DNA of 64,000 nucleotides from Dehalococcoidia bacterium (GTDB lineage Bacteria > Chloroflexota > Dehalococcoidia > Lucifugimonadales > Lucifugimonadaceae), in contig SHXW01000003.1 in NCBI GenBank assembly GCA_009693115.1, positions 29,964-93,963 on the forward strand, given 5' to 3'. A program made the position numbers and the translations under genes. The notes beneath the pieces were generated by a model. The model had not been told where the DNA came from and did no database searches. It saw only the letters and a program-made list of their open reading frames with translations. Below are positions 7,394 through 16,099 of the stretch, one piece after another. Numbering within the stretch: the first letter of the stretch is position 1; every line of letters starts with the position of its first letter.

Positions 7394-8077
7394 ATGTGCG
7401 GCAGGTTCGTTTACATGGCCGTTGACGGCCTTTATCTGCGGTTCAGGATCGCCGGCGGATCATCCACCAGGCCCGAACTCCATCGCGCCTTCGGCCAGGA
7501 GCACCCCGTCACGCCACGGTTCAACATCGCCCCCACACAGCAGGTCATCACGGTTACGAACGGGACGGGCGACAGGCGGGCGGAGGCGATGCGCTGGGGG
7601 TACGTTCCGGGCTGGGCGAAGGAGGGCCAGAAACTCCCTCTGAACATCAACGCAAGGGACGACCGCCTGGTTCAGTCAGCCATGTGGCGCACGCCACTCC
7701 GGAAGTCCCGCTGCCTTGTGCCGGCGGACGGCTACTACGAATGGCGCAGGGATGGCAGGGCGCGGCACCCCGTGTTCTTCCGGCGCAAGGACCGGGCCAC
7801 GTTTTCATTCGCTGGCCTCTACGACCCGGACACCCGTTCGTGCGCCGTCATAACAACCAGCGCCAATGAACTGGTCGCGAGCGTCCATGACCGGATGCCC
7901 GCGATGCTGGATGAAGAGGCGGAAAGCCTGTGGCTGGACCCGCTTACGCAGTCACCGGAGCAGTTGCTGCCCCTGGTGCGGCCCTTCCCGTCGGATGAAC
8001 TCGAAGCCTGCCCGGTGAGTCCGCTCGTGAACTCAGTGGCGAACGACACACCGGCGTGCATCATCCCCGCAGGGTAG
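7394..8077 (+). CDS. yedK: SOS response-associated peptidase / HMCES (SRAP, YedK family)
   Basis: A 227-residue SRAP-domain protein. It starts MCGRF, so removal of Met exposes Cys2, which forms the thiazolidine crosslink with abasic sites in single-stranded DNA. Other signature residues are present: N44 in RFNIAPTQ, the NINAR motif at 84-88, E116 in GYYEW, and H165 in HDRMP. The protein shields abasic sites from error-prone bypass and strand breakage. It is divergent from imuB with about 200 bases between, fitting joint damage control: one product protects abasic sites while the other operon allows mutagenic bypass. The ATG is followed by Cys as the chemistry requires, which fixes the start. 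Confidence 0.95.
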   Translation: MCGRFVYMAVDGLYLRFRIAGGSSTRPELHRAFGQEHPVTPRFNIAPTQQVITVTNGTGDRRAEAMRWGYVPGWAKEGQKLPLNINARDDRLVQSAMWRTPLRKSRCLVPADGYYEWRRDGRARHPVFFRRKDRATFSFAGLYDPDTRSCAVITTSANELVASVHDRMPAMLDEEAESLWLDPLTQSPEQLLPLVRPFPSDELEACPVSPLVNSVANDTPACIIPAG

Positions 8078-8209
8078 CCGGACTGCTGACGGCAGGCCGG
8101 CGCGGCAGGCGGCGGGGGCGGGAACGGAACGGAACCGGTTAACTTAACGGGAACAGGGCTGGCAGGCAGGCTGATTCCGGGCATGGTTGCTGTCAAAACC
8201 ACTGTCAAA

Positions 8210-8237
8210 GAGGCCCGGCGTGGATACGCCGGGCCTC
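8210..8237 (-). terminator. Hairpin terminator downstream of tRNA-Pro
   Basis: A perfect 12-bp stem (GAGGCCCGGCGT at 8210-8221 and its complement at 8226-8237) with a 4-base loop lies 22 bases past the 3' end of the tRNA. Only a short TTT follows on the minus strand, so release may be partly factor-aided. It could also end the SRAP transcript from the other side. Confidence 0.7.
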
Positions 8238-8259
8238 TCAAGCCGAGTTCAATTGTGGT

Positions 8260-8335
8260 TGGTCGGGGAGCCGGGGCTCGAACCCGGGACCTCAGCGTCC
8301 CGAACGCTGCGCGCTACCAGCTGCGCTACTCCCCG
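8260..8335 (-). tRNA. tRNA-Pro (anticodon CGG)
   Basis: The minus strand folds into a full cloverleaf of 76 bases including an encoded CCA. The acceptor stem is CGGGGAG paired with CTCCCCG, so it begins with the C1-G72 pair normal for bacterial proline tRNA. The D stem is GCGC/GCGC, the anticodon stem CAGCG/CGCTG with loop TTCGGGA giving anticodon CGG, and the T arm is CCGGG-TTCGAGC-CCCGG. It reads CCG codons, common in this GC-rich genome. Confidence 0.95.
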
Positions 8336-8407
8336 AAGATGTGCACCCCGACGATTATACGGGCGAAGCGGCGGGAAGCACGTGGAGGCCACGCGCCTTC
8401 CTCGCAC

Positions 8408-8428
8408 CCTCCCCCATCAAGGGGGAGG
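8408..8428. repeat. Dispersed GC-rich palindrome, copy near 8.4 kb
   Basis: CCTCCCCC-ATCAA-GGGGGAGG forms an 8-bp stem directly after the 3' end of the dehydrogenase gene. It is one of several intergenic palindromes of the CCCTC...GAGGG type in this window and may also act as a terminator. Confidence 0.6.
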
Positions 8429-8437
8429 AGACGGCGC

Positions 8438-9433
8438 CTACACGGGCGGGACGATGGAGAGGACCTCCCCGCCGCGGGCAAGGCGCGAGATGTTCGCCAC
8501 CACGAACTCCGCAGCGTTGATGTTGGACTCGATGGCCCGCGTCGCCAGATGAGGCGTGACGACCACGTTCTGCATCTTGAGCAGCGGGTTGTCCATGCTC
8601 ACGGGTTCGATCTCAGTCACATCAAGGCCTGCGCCGAAGATCGTCTTCTTCTGCACCGCCCGGATCAACGCAGCCTCATCCACGACAGGCCCGCGGCAGG
8701 TGTTGACCAGGATGGCGGTGGGCTTCATGAGCGCGAACTCGCGGTCGGACATCATGTGCTTCGTCGTGCGTTCAAGCGGCACGTGCAGGGTGACGATGTC
8801 CGACGTGGACAAGAGCGTCTCGAAGCTCACGCGCCTCGCTCCCGATGCCTGCTCGTACTCGGCTGCGAACTTCGTGACGTCATGGAACACGACATCGCAC
8901 TCCCAGCCCTGGAGGCGCTTTGCCACCCGCGACCCGATACGGCCCAGCCCGACGATGCCAACCCGCTTGCCGACGAGTGTGTGGTACTCCTCGGGCGCAC
9001 CCTTCACGCCGTCCATCCACGTCCCGGCCTTGACGCTGGCGATCTGGACATCAAGCTTGCGGTACACGGAGAACATGAGGGCGATGGCGTGTTCGGCCAC
9101 AGCGACAGCGTTCGCGCCGCCGTTGTTGGCGACACGCACGCCCATTTCTGCGAGCGCGGTCTTGTCCAGCCAGTCGGTGCCTGCGCTGCCCGTCTGGACA
9201 AGCTTGAGGTCCGGCAGCTTCCTGATGAGGTCCGTCGTGAAGGAGCGCGGCACGCCGGGGTGGATGGCTATGGCGCCCTTGCACTCCTTCGCCAGATCTG
9301 CCTCTGAAAGCGCGGCGTCTGCGAATTTGAACACGACTGCATCGCCGTTCTGCTTCGCCAGCAGGTTCAGGGTGTCCAGCCGGGCGCGGGAGTCTGCGTT
9401 GTCCTTTGCTAGAAAGACCGCCTCTTTGGACAT
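8438..9433 (-). CDS. D-isomer-specific 2-hydroxyacid dehydrogenase
   Basis: A 331-residue NAD(P)-dependent dehydrogenase of the PGDH/formate-dehydrogenase-like family. The coenzyme Rossmann motif GLGRIGSRVAKRL follows the 'TLVGKRVGIV' strand; the catalytic arginine is in NTCRGPVVDE, the acid in VTEIEP and the histidine in VTPHLA. It reduces a 2-keto acid or oxidises a D-2-hydroxy acid; the substrate cannot be read from the sequence. There is no C-terminal ACT domain, so it is not the long type of SerA. A second member of the family lies at 40.9-41.9 kb. It stands alone, transcribed toward the tRNA gene. Confidence 0.9.
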   Translation of the reverse strand: MSKEAVFLAKDNADSRARLDTLNLLAKQNGDAVVFKFADAALSEADLAKECKGAIAIHPGVPRSFTTDLIRKLPDLKLVQTGSAGTDWLDKTALAEMGVRVANNGGANAVAVAEHAIALMFSVYRKLDVQIASVKAGTWMDGVKGAPEEYHTLVGKRVGIVGLGRIGSRVAKRLQGWECDVVFHDVTKFAAEYEQASGARRVSFETLLSTSDIVTLHVPLERTTKHMMSDREFALMKPTAILVNTCRGPVVDEAALIRAVQKKTIFGAGLDVTEIEPVSMDNPLLKMQNVVVTPHLATRAIESNINAAEFVVANISRLARGGEVLSIVPPV

Positions 9434-9713
9434 GTGTGGCTCACCTCGTGCTAATGGCCGGTTGTCGGGTCATGGCGTCCGCATTTCATCTGTTGCTTGT
9501 TTCCGCCAGCGTCCAGCGGGCAGAGGTCCCTCGCCATGCATGGAAGACCTCGCCCAATTGGGAGTCGTCCCAGATGGCGTTAAAGACTCTGGCTGCGGGA
9601 TTATACTTGCAAGGTTGTGGCTGAACACGGCGGGACCCGGAACCGCGCCCACAGGGCGCCCGCAGGCCTTCTCCCTTGCGGACCACCACCCTGCACAGCC
9701 ATCTTGAGCGATA

Positions 9714-10610
9714 TTGGACACAGTCACTGTACGCGTCCCCGCCACCACCGCCAACCTGGGACCGGGGTTCGACTGCATCGGCCTCGCGCTTGACCTCTGG
9801 AACGAGGTCACGGTCGAGCGCGGCGCGTTCGGCGTCACGAGCCACGGCGAAGGCGAACGAGAGCTGCCGTCCGACGCCCGCAACCTGGTGGTCACCGGAG
9901 CCAGGGCCGCCTTTACCGCAGCGGGCAAGCCCATGCCTCCTCTCAAGTTCACCTGCCGCAACGCCATCCCGCACGGGCGCGGCCTGGGCAGCAGTTCTGC
10001 GGCCATAGTCGGGGGCCTGCTGGCCGGCGCCGCGCTCGCCGGGCTGGATACAGACCTCCCCCACCTGCTCAAGCTGGCGGCGGACATCGAAGGCCACCCT
10101 GACAATGTTGCCCCGGCCCTCTACGGCGGGTGCTGCATAGGTGTCCACGATGGCGAAGAGTGGTCAGTGGGCCAGGTGCCCCTGCCGCAGGGGCTACACG
10201 CCGTCGTCTTCGTGCCCGAGGCCCAGAAGAACACGAATGAGATGCGCTCCCAGCTCGCGCCGCAGGTGTCTCGGCAGGACGCCATTTACAACATCGGCCG
10301 CGCCGCTCTGCTGGTGAACGCTCTTGCCACCGGCAGGCTGGAGTTGCTGAAGCAGGCGACACAGGACAGGCTGCACCAGCCGGCGCGCTCGCAGGTCTTC
10401 AGGGCGATGAACACGATCATCAAGGCTGCGCTGAACGGCGGGGCGCACGGAGCGTTCCTGTCCGGAGCCGGCCCTGCGGTGCTCGCTCTAACGACCGGGC
10501 GGGAAGTGACCGTGAATTACGAAATGTGCGAGGCGGCCCGCCTGCACCAGCTTCCGGGCAAGGGCATGATTCTCAGGGTGGCCCTGAAGGGCGCTCATGT
10601 TGTTGAGTGA
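9714..10610 (+). CDS. thrB: Homoserine kinase
   Basis: A 298-residue GHMP kinase that phosphorylates homoserine, the committed step to threonine. Visible are the N-terminal 'VPATTANLGPGFDCIGLALDL' region, characteristic of ThrB, the phosphate-binding loop GRGLGSSSAA at 88-97, and the C-terminal 'GAFLSGAGPAVLAL' motif. The start is TTG at 9714 with a GAG core 7 bases upstream. It is the first gene of a run thrB-lysC and is 18 bases from lysC, so both enzymes of the aspartate pathway are probably co-expressed. Confidence 0.93.
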   Translation: MDTVTVRVPATTANLGPGFDCIGLALDLWNEVTVERGAFGVTSHGEGERELPSDARNLVVTGARAAFTAAGKPMPPLKFTCRNAIPHGRGLGSSSAAIVGGLLAGAALAGLDTDLPHLLKLAADIEGHPDNVAPALYGGCCIGVHDGEEWSVGQVPLPQGLHAVVFVPEAQKNTNEMRSQLAPQVSRQDAIYNIGRAALLVNALATGRLELLKQATQDRLHQPARSQVFRAMNTIIKAALNGGAHGAFLSGAGPAVLALTTGREVTVNYEMCEAARLHQLPGKGMILRVALKGAHVVE

Positions 10611-10628
10611 TGCCCTGGGGGCAACAGC

Positions 10629-11912
10629 TTGGACTACACAGGCGCATCATTCCTGACTGGATCTAAAGTGAACGGACCGCACCGGAAAGTCATCGTCCAG
10701 AAGTACGGAGGCAGTTCCGTTGCCGACGCCCAGAAGATCGGCGGCGTCGCCAGCCGCGTCTGCCGCCGCCGGGATGACGGCGTTGACCTCGTCGTCGTCG
10801 TCTCTGCCATGGGAGACACGACCGACGGCCTGATAACGCTGGCGCGCGCTGTCGTGGGCACGGCGTCCTCCCCGGACCCGCGGGAGATGGACACCCTCCT
10901 CTCCACTGGCGAACTGGTCAGCGCAACACTCATGGCGATGGCGATCAAGGCGCGCGGATATGAGGTGATCAGCCTGAGCGGCATCCAGGCGGGGATCAGG
11001 ACGGATGCCACGCACGGGTCAGCGCGTATTGCGGACATAGACACAGGGCGCCTTCAGGCCGAACTTGACGCCGGGCGCGTGGTCATAGTCGCCGGGTTCC
11101 AGGGACTCTCTGACAACGGTGATGTCACGACGCTGGGCCGCGGCGGTTCTGACACCACAGCAGTCGCCCTCGCGGCTGCGCTCAAGGCGGAGAGGTGCGA
11201 GATCTACACGGACGTTGACGGCATCTATACGACCGACCCGCGACTTGTGCCCGATGCCCGCAAACTCAGGGAGATCGGGTACGAAGAGATGCTTGAGATG
11301 GCGGTGCTTGGTGCGAAAATGAACCCGCGCTCGATAGAGCTGGCGGCGGTGTACGGTGTGCCTGTCCTGGTGGCGTCTTCCTTCGTCGATGCGCCCGGCA
11401 CACTTATCCACGGAGGAGTCTCGACTATGGAGGTCCGCAGGGCGGTCACTGGAATCGCGGTGGACCGCAACATCGCCAAGATCACAGTCCGGGGAGTGCC
11501 GGACAGACCCGGGGCCGCGGCCGCGATCTTTGAGCCTCTGGCCGAAGCGGGCGTCAGCGTGGACGTGATCGTGCAGAACTCGCCGCAGGGCGGGGTCTCA
11601 GACATGTCCTTCTCAGTGTCAGAGGGAGATTTCCAGAGGGCGAGGGAGATCCTGGAGAATGGCCTTAAGGCGGGGCACTCCGGCGTGCTCGCCCAGAGCG
11701 GGTTGGCGAAGGTGAGCATCGTCGGCACAGGCATGCAGAACTCGCCCGGATACGCGGCCCGGATGTTCCGCGCCCTGGGGGACGCGAACGTGAACATCGA
11801 ACTCGTCACAACCTCTGAGATCCGCATCACCTGCCTGGTGAGAAAAGAGCAGGTGCAGGCCGCGGCGCAGGCCCTTCACCGCGTATTTGAACTGGAGAAG
11901 CCCGGGGCCTGA
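10629..11912 (+). CDS. lysC: Aspartate kinase
   Basis: A 427-residue enzyme making aspartyl phosphate, the entry to lysine, threonine and methionine synthesis. The kinase domain begins VIVQKYGGSSVAD (KYGGSS at 25-30); 'GRGGSDTTAVALAAAL' and 'IYTDVDGIYTTDPR' are clear family motifs. Two C-terminal ACT domains (from about residue 280 to the end, including 'DRPGAAAAIFEPLAEAGVSVD') indicate feedback control by amino acids. TTG 10629 with GGGGG 8 bases ahead is taken as start; a GTG at 10668 is the alternative and lacks a visible ribosome-binding site. Confidence 0.95.
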   Translation: MDYTGASFLTGSKVNGPHRKVIVQKYGGSSVADAQKIGGVASRVCRRRDDGVDLVVVVSAMGDTTDGLITLARAVVGTASSPDPREMDTLLSTGELVSATLMAMAIKARGYEVISLSGIQAGIRTDATHGSARIADIDTGRLQAELDAGRVVIVAGFQGLSDNGDVTTLGRGGSDTTAVALAAALKAERCEIYTDVDGIYTTDPRLVPDARKLREIGYEEMLEMAVLGAKMNPRSIELAAVYGVPVLVASSFVDAPGTLIHGGVSTMEVRRAVTGIAVDRNIAKITVRGVPDRPGAAAAIFEPLAEAGVSVDVIVQNSPQGGVSDMSFSVSEGDFQRAREILENGLKAGHSGVLAQSGLAKVSIVGTGMQNSPGYAARMFRALGDANVNIELVTTSEIRITCLVRKEQVQAAAQALHRVFELEKPGA

Positions 11913-11941
11913 GGCTGCGAGCCCTCCCGCCCTGAACACAG

Positions 11942-12685
11942 TTGAGCAAACTCTTCCTCAGCATCGTGGTACCCGCCTACAACGAGGAAGCGCGGATAGG
12001 GGCCGGACTTGAAAGGCTGACGGCCTATCTCAACACCCGGCCATGGAGTTGGGAACTGCTTATCGTGGACGATGGCTCGGGAGACCGCACCGTCGAGATC
12101 GTCCGCAACTTCGCCGCCCTGGAGCCGCGCGTGAAACTCATCAACGCTCCCCACGGCGGCAAGGGCGCTGCGGTCAAGCGCGGCCTGTCGGAGGCACAGG
12201 GCGAGTGGCGGTTCATGTGCGACGCCGATCTTTCGATGCCGCCGGAACATATCGACCGTTTCTTCGCCGGAGAGGGTGGCAGGCCAAGGTTCGATGTCTC
12301 TATCGGGTCTCGAGAAGCGCCCGGCGCAAACCGCATCGGCGAACCGCTGAAACGCCACATATACGGCCGCCTGTTCAACTACCTGGTCCAGGCCGTCGCT
12401 CTTCGGGGCATCAGGGACACGCAGTGCGGGTTCAAGCTGTTAAGCGCAGAGGCGGTCGAGACCATCTTCCCGCGCCAGCGCCTGCTTGGGCTGGGCTTTG
12501 ATGTTGAAGTGCTTTTCCTTGCCCGCAAGGCGGGGTTCACCATCGGCGAGATAGCGATTGACTGGCGCTACGAGGGGCAGAGCAAGGTCACGCTCAGCAA
12601 GGGCGCCCTCGGGTTCTTTGACGTGGTGCGTGTCCGGCTGAACCACCTGGGTGGCCGCTACCGCGGCATCAGGAGGGCGAAGTGA
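11942..12685 (+). CDS. GT2 glycosyltransferase, dolichyl-phosphate glucose synthase-like
   Basis: A 247-residue family 2 glycosyltransferase without transmembrane segments. The nucleotide-sugar site shows 'SIVVPAYNEE' at 8-16, VDDGSGD at 42-48, and DADLS at 94-98, the metal-binding D-x-D; 'RDTQCGFKLL' further on is typical of the DPG/DPM synthase branch that loads a polyprenyl phosphate carrier with hexose. The start is TTG. Its stop overlaps the start of the next gene, another polyprenyl-phosphate sugar synthase, by 4 bases, so the pair probably supplies two lipid-linked sugars for wall or surface glycans. Confidence 0.85.
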   Translation: MSKLFLSIVVPAYNEEARIGAGLERLTAYLNTRPWSWELLIVDDGSGDRTVEIVRNFAALEPRVKLINAPHGGKGAAVKRGLSEAQGEWRFMCDADLSMPPEHIDRFFAGEGGRPRFDVSIGSREAPGANRIGEPLKRHIYGRLFNYLVQAVALRGIRDTQCGFKLLSAEAVETIFPRQRLLGLGFDVEVLFLARKAGFTIGEIAIDWRYEGQSKVTLSKGALGFFDVVRVRLNHLGGRYRGIRRAK

Positions 12686-13449
12686 CACTCACGCAAGGTG
12701 GCGGGCCTGAACGCGGCTCGGTGACGGGATGGGGAGGCCTGCGCGTGGCGGTAGTCGTCCCCACATACAACGAAGCACAGAACCTGCCGGAACTGATCGC
12801 GCAACTGGACGCCTTGAAGGTGGACGGGCTGGGCTATGTCGTGGTGGACGATGGCTCTCCGGACGGCACGGGTGACGTGGCAGACACGCTCGCCGCGGCC
12901 CGGCAGGGGCGGTTCCTCGTCATCCACCGCAAGGGCAAGCAGGGGCTCGGGACGGCGTACGTGGCTGGTTTCAAGGCCGCGCTGGACGCAGGGGCGGAGT
13001 TCATCGTCGAGATGGATGCCGACCTGTCCCACCCGGTATCGGAAGTCCCGGCCATGGTGGCGAAATTGAAGGAGGCGGACGTCGTCATCGGCTCCCGCTA
13101 CCGGAAGGGCGGCAGCGTTGACCCCGGTTGGAGCTTCGTCCGCAAGCAGACGAGCGCATGGGGCAACCGCGGCATCCGCCTGATCATGGGCCTGAAGGTC
13201 AAAGATGCCACCTCAGGGTTCAAGTCGTTCCGCAGGGGGGCGCTGGAAAAGATTGGCCTGGACACGGTCAAGATCGCAGGCTACGGCTTTCAGGCAGAGG
13301 TCACCTATGCCTGCCAGAAGTCGGGGCTGCGGATAGTCGAGCACCCCTACGCCTTCATTGACCGCAAAGCCGGGAAGTCGAAGATGACCATGGGCATCGC
13401 CTTCGAGGCGTTTTATCGCCTCACCCTCATCCACCTGCGCGGGCGCTGA
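12682..13449 (+). CDS. Polyprenol-phosphate mannosyltransferase-like GT2 (DPM1 type)
   Basis: A 255-residue GT2 enzyme. Motifs: 'VAVVVPTYNEAQNLPELI' at 22-39, VDDGSPDGT at 55-63, 'GKQGLGTAYVAGF' at 85-97, MDADLSH at 111-117 and 'DATSGFKSFRR'. This set is characteristic of DPM1-like synthases moving mannose from GDP-mannose to polyprenyl phosphate at the inner face of the membrane. There is no C-terminal membrane domain. The GTG start overlaps the previous stop (GTGA), so translation is coupled. The first 20 residues are not conserved and a slightly later start cannot be excluded. Confidence 0.88.
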   Translation: MTLTQGGGPERGSVTGWGGLRVAVVVPTYNEAQNLPELIAQLDALKVDGLGYVVVDDGSPDGTGDVADTLAAARQGRFLVIHRKGKQGLGTAYVAGFKAALDAGAEFIVEMDADLSHPVSEVPAMVAKLKEADVVIGSRYRKGGSVDPGWSFVRKQTSAWGNRGIRLIMGLKVKDATSGFKSFRRGALEKIGLDTVKIAGYGFQAEVTYACQKSGLRIVEHPYAFIDRKAGKSKMTMGIAFEAFYRLTLIHLRGR

Positions 13450-13741
13450 GACCGGACGCCATCCGCCTGAAGTGATTGGCGCGGGTGAGTTGGTGGATGT
13501 CAGACCTCAACCCCCACCCTCTCAGGGGAGATGCGCGACCCGGAACCTGCGACCCGCTTTCGCAGGCAAGGCCCGACTGGTCTTTCTGTCCGGCACTCCT
13601 GCTGAAATGTGTGAAAACCCGCGCGTGTTTTCCTTTGATGGACCGTGGGTCACTGCCTAGCATGCCCCGCAAACGCTCCATGGCACCCCGCACTGGCCGG
13701 AGCAGTTACCAGACAGTTCATTCCCCCGAACCTTTCGGGCA

Positions 13742-14632
13742 GTGGAGGCCGGATTGACCACGTTATCAAGGGTAGAAGCGGCAACAATCACACAGAGGCC
13801 ATTGGGCAACGTTGAGGAAGAGGCCATAGCCCACGCGCTCGCCGGACGGTGGGAGCAGGCCGCGGCCGCGAATGCCCATGCCATCAGTCTGGCGCCGGGG
13901 CATGTCGAGTCTTACAACCGGCACGCAAAGGCGCTCATAGAGACCGGACGATACGCCGAGGCCAGGGCCTCCGTGGAGATGGCCCTCCAGATCAAGCCGG
14001 GCCATGCCATCGCGAAGCGTCACATGGAACGATTAGACAGGCTGCTTTCGGCAGGCGCCGTTCGCAAGCTCGGCGGCGCGTCGCCCGTCGCCCGCTCCAG
14101 CTCCTTCATCTCAGACCGCGCCCTGTCCACTGTGACGGAACTGCGCAACCCTGCCCACGCCGGGATACTCGCCACCATCTCGCCCGGTGACACTCTTTCT
14201 CTCACAATCGAAGGCAACCGCATCAAGGTCCTGAGTGCCGACGGCCACACACTCGGCAACCTTGAGATCCGTCTGGCGCATCACCTGCGCAAATTAATCG
14301 CCGGCGGCAACCGTTATGAAGCCACGACCACCAAGGTCTCCCACAACACCGTCGCCGTGATGCTTACCGAGGTGTTTCGTTCACCCGGGCAGGCGCGACT
14401 GGTTTCGTTCCCGCCCGCGCTGCAAAAGTATTCGGCAGTCCGGCCTGAGGCGGACTTGGATGATTACCGTCAGGCGCGTCCTGACGGCAACCAGGGCGCA
14501 AGCCTGTCCGGTTTCCACGACGAAGAGGAGATGCCATCTCGCGCCGAGGACGGCTCGCGCCGTCTCCGGGCCATCCTGGAGAGCGCTAACTCGAGCGACG
14601 GCGTCGCCTCTGAGGACGACACCTCGGAATAA
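13742..14632 (+). CDS. TPR-repeat protein with unrecognised C-terminal domain
   Basis: A 296-residue cytoplasmic protein. Residues 20-95 hold two TPR-like helix pairs ('ALAGRWEQAAAANAHAISLAPGH' and 'ALIETGRYAEARASVEMALQIKPGH'). After a short linker, residues 130-230 form a beta-rich domain ('ILATISPGDTLSLTIEGNRIKVLSADG', then 'LIAGGNRYEATTTKV' and 'VAVMLTEVFRSPGQARLVSFP') I cannot name. The tail is acidic and Ser-rich, likely disordered. The start is GTG at 13742. It stands alone, about 290 bases after the glycosyltransferase pair. The TPR part suggests protein binding; no function is proposed. Confidence 0.7.
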   Translation: MEAGLTTLSRVEAATITQRPLGNVEEEAIAHALAGRWEQAAAANAHAISLAPGHVESYNRHAKALIETGRYAEARASVEMALQIKPGHAIAKRHMERLDRLLSAGAVRKLGGASPVARSSSFISDRALSTVTELRNPAHAGILATISPGDTLSLTIEGNRIKVLSADGHTLGNLEIRLAHHLRKLIAGGNRYEATTTKVSHNTVAVMLTEVFRSPGQARLVSFPPALQKYSAVRPEADLDDYRQARPDGNQGASLSGFHDEEEMPSRAEDGSRRLRAILESANSSDGVASEDDTSE

Positions 14633-14758
14633 CGGGGCGACAGGCTACGGCCACAGTCAACTGAACGAGGAAATGTCCGGAATCTGGTGTGGCAGGTTCA
14701 TACCGCACCCACCCTCCAGCATCCCCCTGCGCGTGGCAGGCTGGAGCCGCGCTCCTGA

Positions 14759-16099
14759 CTATGCCTTGCCGGCGCGCTCAAGGACCCGGCCGACAGCGTC
14801 AACGAACCCGTCCAGTTCGCCCGCCTCGTGAACCGTGGAGACGTTGCCCGCGCAACGGTTGGACATGAGGTAGCCCTCGTTGAGCAGACCCATAAACATG
14901 GTGCGCGTCATCTTATTGTCGTTCTTCGCAAAGCTCCGGTAGTCAGTCACCGGGTCCGGGGTGAACTGCAGGGCAAAGAGCGACGCCACGCCCGTGACGC
15001 TCATCGGCGCCTCGACCTCGCTGAACAGCTTCCTCAGCTTCGAGCGCAGGTAGTCACCCTTCTGCTCTAGCTCGGCATAGGCCGCCGGGGTCAGAAGTTC
15101 GAGCGTGGCGATGCCTGCCGCGGCCGTCATCGGGTTTCCATTGAACGTGCCGGCGTGCTGCACACGCGGCGCACCTCTGGAAGGATCGTAGAGGGCCATG
15201 ATTTCTTCTCGACCGCCAAACGCGCCCACAGGCATGCCGCCGCCGATGACCTTGCCGAAGCAGGTCATGTCAGGTGTGACGCCGTAGTGCTCCTGCGCGC
15301 CGCCACGGGCGACGCGGAAGGCGATGACCTCATCGAATATGAGGACGATGCCGAGTTCCTTCGTCAGCGAGCGCAGGCCCTTCAGGAACTCAGGCCTGGC
15401 GGGGATCATCCCGCACTGGCCGTTCACGGGTTCCACTATGACCGCGGCAAGTTCATGAGCATGGGCGCGGATGATCTTTTCGCAGGCATTGATGTTGTTA
15501 TAGGGCATCACGACAACGTCTTCGGTGATCGCCGTGGGGATGCCCTCGAACCCTGCCACGGCGTCCGGGTGCATGGCGTCACCGGCCTGGTCAAGATTCG
15601 GCGCGACGCTGAACGAGACGATGTCGTGCGTGCCGTGGTAGGCGCCTTCGCACTTGGCGATCTTCTGCCTCCCGGTGAAGGCGCGGGCGGCGCGGATGGC
15701 GTTCAGCGTGCCCTCGGTGCCGGAGTTGACGAAGCGCACCTTGTCCACGGACGGGACACGGTCAACAAGGATCTCGGCCCACTTGATGACCGATTCGCTG
15801 GGCGCAGGGAAGGACACGCCCCGGTCGAGCTGGCCCCGCAACGCCTCGATGACCTTCGGGTGCCTGTGGCCCACGATGAGGGTGGTCATGTTGTTGACCA
15901 TGTCCACCCGCTCGTTGCCGTCCACGTCATAAATGTGCGTGCCGCGGCCCGATGTCAGATAGACAGGGAAGGGCGCCCACCAGATGGAGTTGCGGGAGTC
16001 ACCGCCGGGCATGACCCTGGCGGCGCGCTCCTGCAGCGCAGCCGACTTCGGGTTGGCGGCCGTGTAGCGGGTGATCTCGTTTTGAAGTGCGTCAGGCAT
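14759..16099 (-). CDS. Class III PLP aminotransferase, glutamate-1-semialdehyde aminomutase-like
   Basis: A 446-residue fold-type I PLP enzyme. The cofactor lysine is K283 in CFGKVIGGGMPVGA; FVNSGTEG at 123-130 binds PLP phosphate, and FDEVI at 255-259 holds the PLP-ring aspartate. The N-terminal 'RVMPGGDSRNSIWWAPFPVYL' and the general layout follow the HemL group, but many Chloroflexota relatives are amino-acid or amine transaminases, and no other heme-pathway gene is near. Hence the true substrate is left open. It is convergent with the TPR gene and follows the sirtuin by 147 bases. Confidence 0.88.
   Translation of the reverse strand: MPDALQNEITRYTAANPKSAALQERAARVMPGGDSRNSIWWAPFPVYLTSGRGTHIYDVDGNERVDMVNNMTTLIVGHRHPKVIEALRGQLDRGVSFPAPSESVIKWAEILVDRVPSVDKVRFVNSGTEGTLNAIRAARAFTGRQKIAKCEGAYHGTHDIVSFSVAPNLDQAGDAMHPDAVAGFEGIPTAITEDVVVMPYNNINACEKIIRAHAHELAAVIVEPVNGQCGMIPARPEFLKGLRSLTKELGIVLIFDEVIAFRVARGGAQEHYGVTPDMTCFGKVIGGGMPVGAFGGREEIMALYDPSRGAPRVQHAGTFNGNPMTAAAGIATLELLTPAAYAELEQKGDYLRSKLRKLFSEVEAPMSVTGVASLFALQFTPDPVTDYRSFAKNDNKMTRTMFMGLLNEGYLMSNRCAGNVSTVHEAGELDGFVDAVGRVLERAGKA

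Noticed and set aside
8183..9307. 374-codon plus-strand frame covering the tRNA and dehydrogenase
   Set aside because: It runs through the tRNA-Pro gene and is antisense to a well-supported dehydrogenase.
10668..10670. GTG as the lysC start
   Set aside because: No ribosome-binding site ahead of it, while the upstream TTG has GGGGG at a good distance; kept only as an alternative.
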